This document shows positions 63,713-64,000 of a stretch of DNA of 64,000 nucleotides, one piece after another (the first letter of the stretch is position 1; each line of letters opens with the position of its first letter). Location of the stretch: assembly GCF_009389715.1 (NCBI RefSeq), contig NC_052392.1, forward strand, positions 36,629,360-36,693,359. Direction: 5' to 3'. Under the pieces are notes generated by a model. It searched no databases. It saw only the letters and a list, made by a program, of their open reading frames with translations, and was not told the DNA's origin. The stretch comes from Phoenix dactylifera. Lineage: Eukaryota > Streptophyta > Magnoliopsida > Arecales > Arecaceae. A program made the position numbers and the translations under genes.

Positions 63713-64000
63713 GGGCTCGTTTGGTTCGCGGGAAGTATTTTCCCTTCTAGGAATATTATTCCTGGGAATCAGATTCCTAGAAAGAGGATACCTAGGAAAG
63801 TATTTTTGACATGTTTGATTAACCATGAGAAAGTGACTAATTTCCAAAGTGCTTATGTTTGGTTGACCATCCACTTTCCTAGGAAAGTTATGTATAATTC
63901 CTATTATGCCCTTAATAAAAATTAGGTGTTTAATGCCTTTTTAATGCTTCTTTAATGCTGAAGGGTCTTTTTGGGAAAAAAATAAAAAAGGAGTGATTCC
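63713..64000. mobile_element. PIF/Harbinger (Tourist-like) sequence, cut by the window edge
   Basis: Begins GGGCTCGTTTGGTTCGCGGG, the typical start of Tourist-like and related MITE families in monocots, followed by repeated (T/C)CCTAGGAAAG(T) motifs in both orientations. The right end is outside the window, so the target duplication cannot be checked. Confidence 0.45.

Noticed and set aside
1..64000. tRNA, rRNA or other structured RNA genes
   Set aside because: I saw only tRNA-complementary primer sites of LTR elements, not complete tRNA genes with A and B boxes and an acceptor stem; a tRNAscan-SE run would settle it.

Overview
The window is plant nuclear DNA, most likely from a monocot and quite possibly a palm; that placement is inferred from gene style and repeat families, not tested. 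Genes are intron-bearing and spaced by kilobases, with AT-rich intergenic DNA and many nested transposons. There is one 100-base run of N (46451-46550), a scaffold gap.

Left half (about 0.8-39.5 kb): a tandem cluster of L-type lectin receptor-like kinases (LecRK, class IX.1-like). Copy 1 (2907-7337) and copy 2 (19964-22786) are two-exon genes with open frames. Copy 3 (38304-39478) is cut in the kinase domain by a Ty3/gypsy Tat-type retrotransposon. A fourth copy survives only as a lectin-domain scrap near 2.1 kb. Flanking DNA was duplicated with the genes, so several transposons can be read against an empty site in a sibling copy.

Mobile DNA: a 227-bp-LTR non-autonomous Ty1/copia element (7753-10616) carrying a probable methionine gamma-lyase scrap, two minisatellites and a nested hAT MITE; the 3' end of an old gypsy element (about 10.8-12.9 kb); a complete 436-bp TRIM (24182-24617); a 1.0-kb non-autonomous hAT element (25385-26408); a LINE ORF1 relic (26.5-28.0 kb); a 3.56-kb CACTA element (28864-32425) holding fragments of three unrelated host genes (importin-5, GRIM-19/NDUFA13, HMG-CoA reductase); a LINE with endonuclease, reverse transcriptase and RNase H (32739-37263); and the Tat element (39479-46450), whose right-hand LTR copy lies inverted beside the gap.

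Right half (46.5-64 kb): apparently ordinary genic DNA. Candidate exons of an unidentified minus-strand gene lie next to the gap. An intronless minus-strand gene encodes a secreted TolB/PD40 beta-propeller protein (51654-53753). A six-exon minus-strand gene encodes a plant signal peptidase I / chloroplast processing peptidase-like protein (56189-62940); its 5.3-kb third intron has taken in a decayed ZMYM-type hAT transposase gene. A PIF/Tourist-like sequence runs off the right edge.

The strongest candidate for something undescribed is the multi-gene CACTA element: TIRs, TSD, palindromic subterminal repeats, an empty site in a sibling duplicate and three donor genes can all be read directly.
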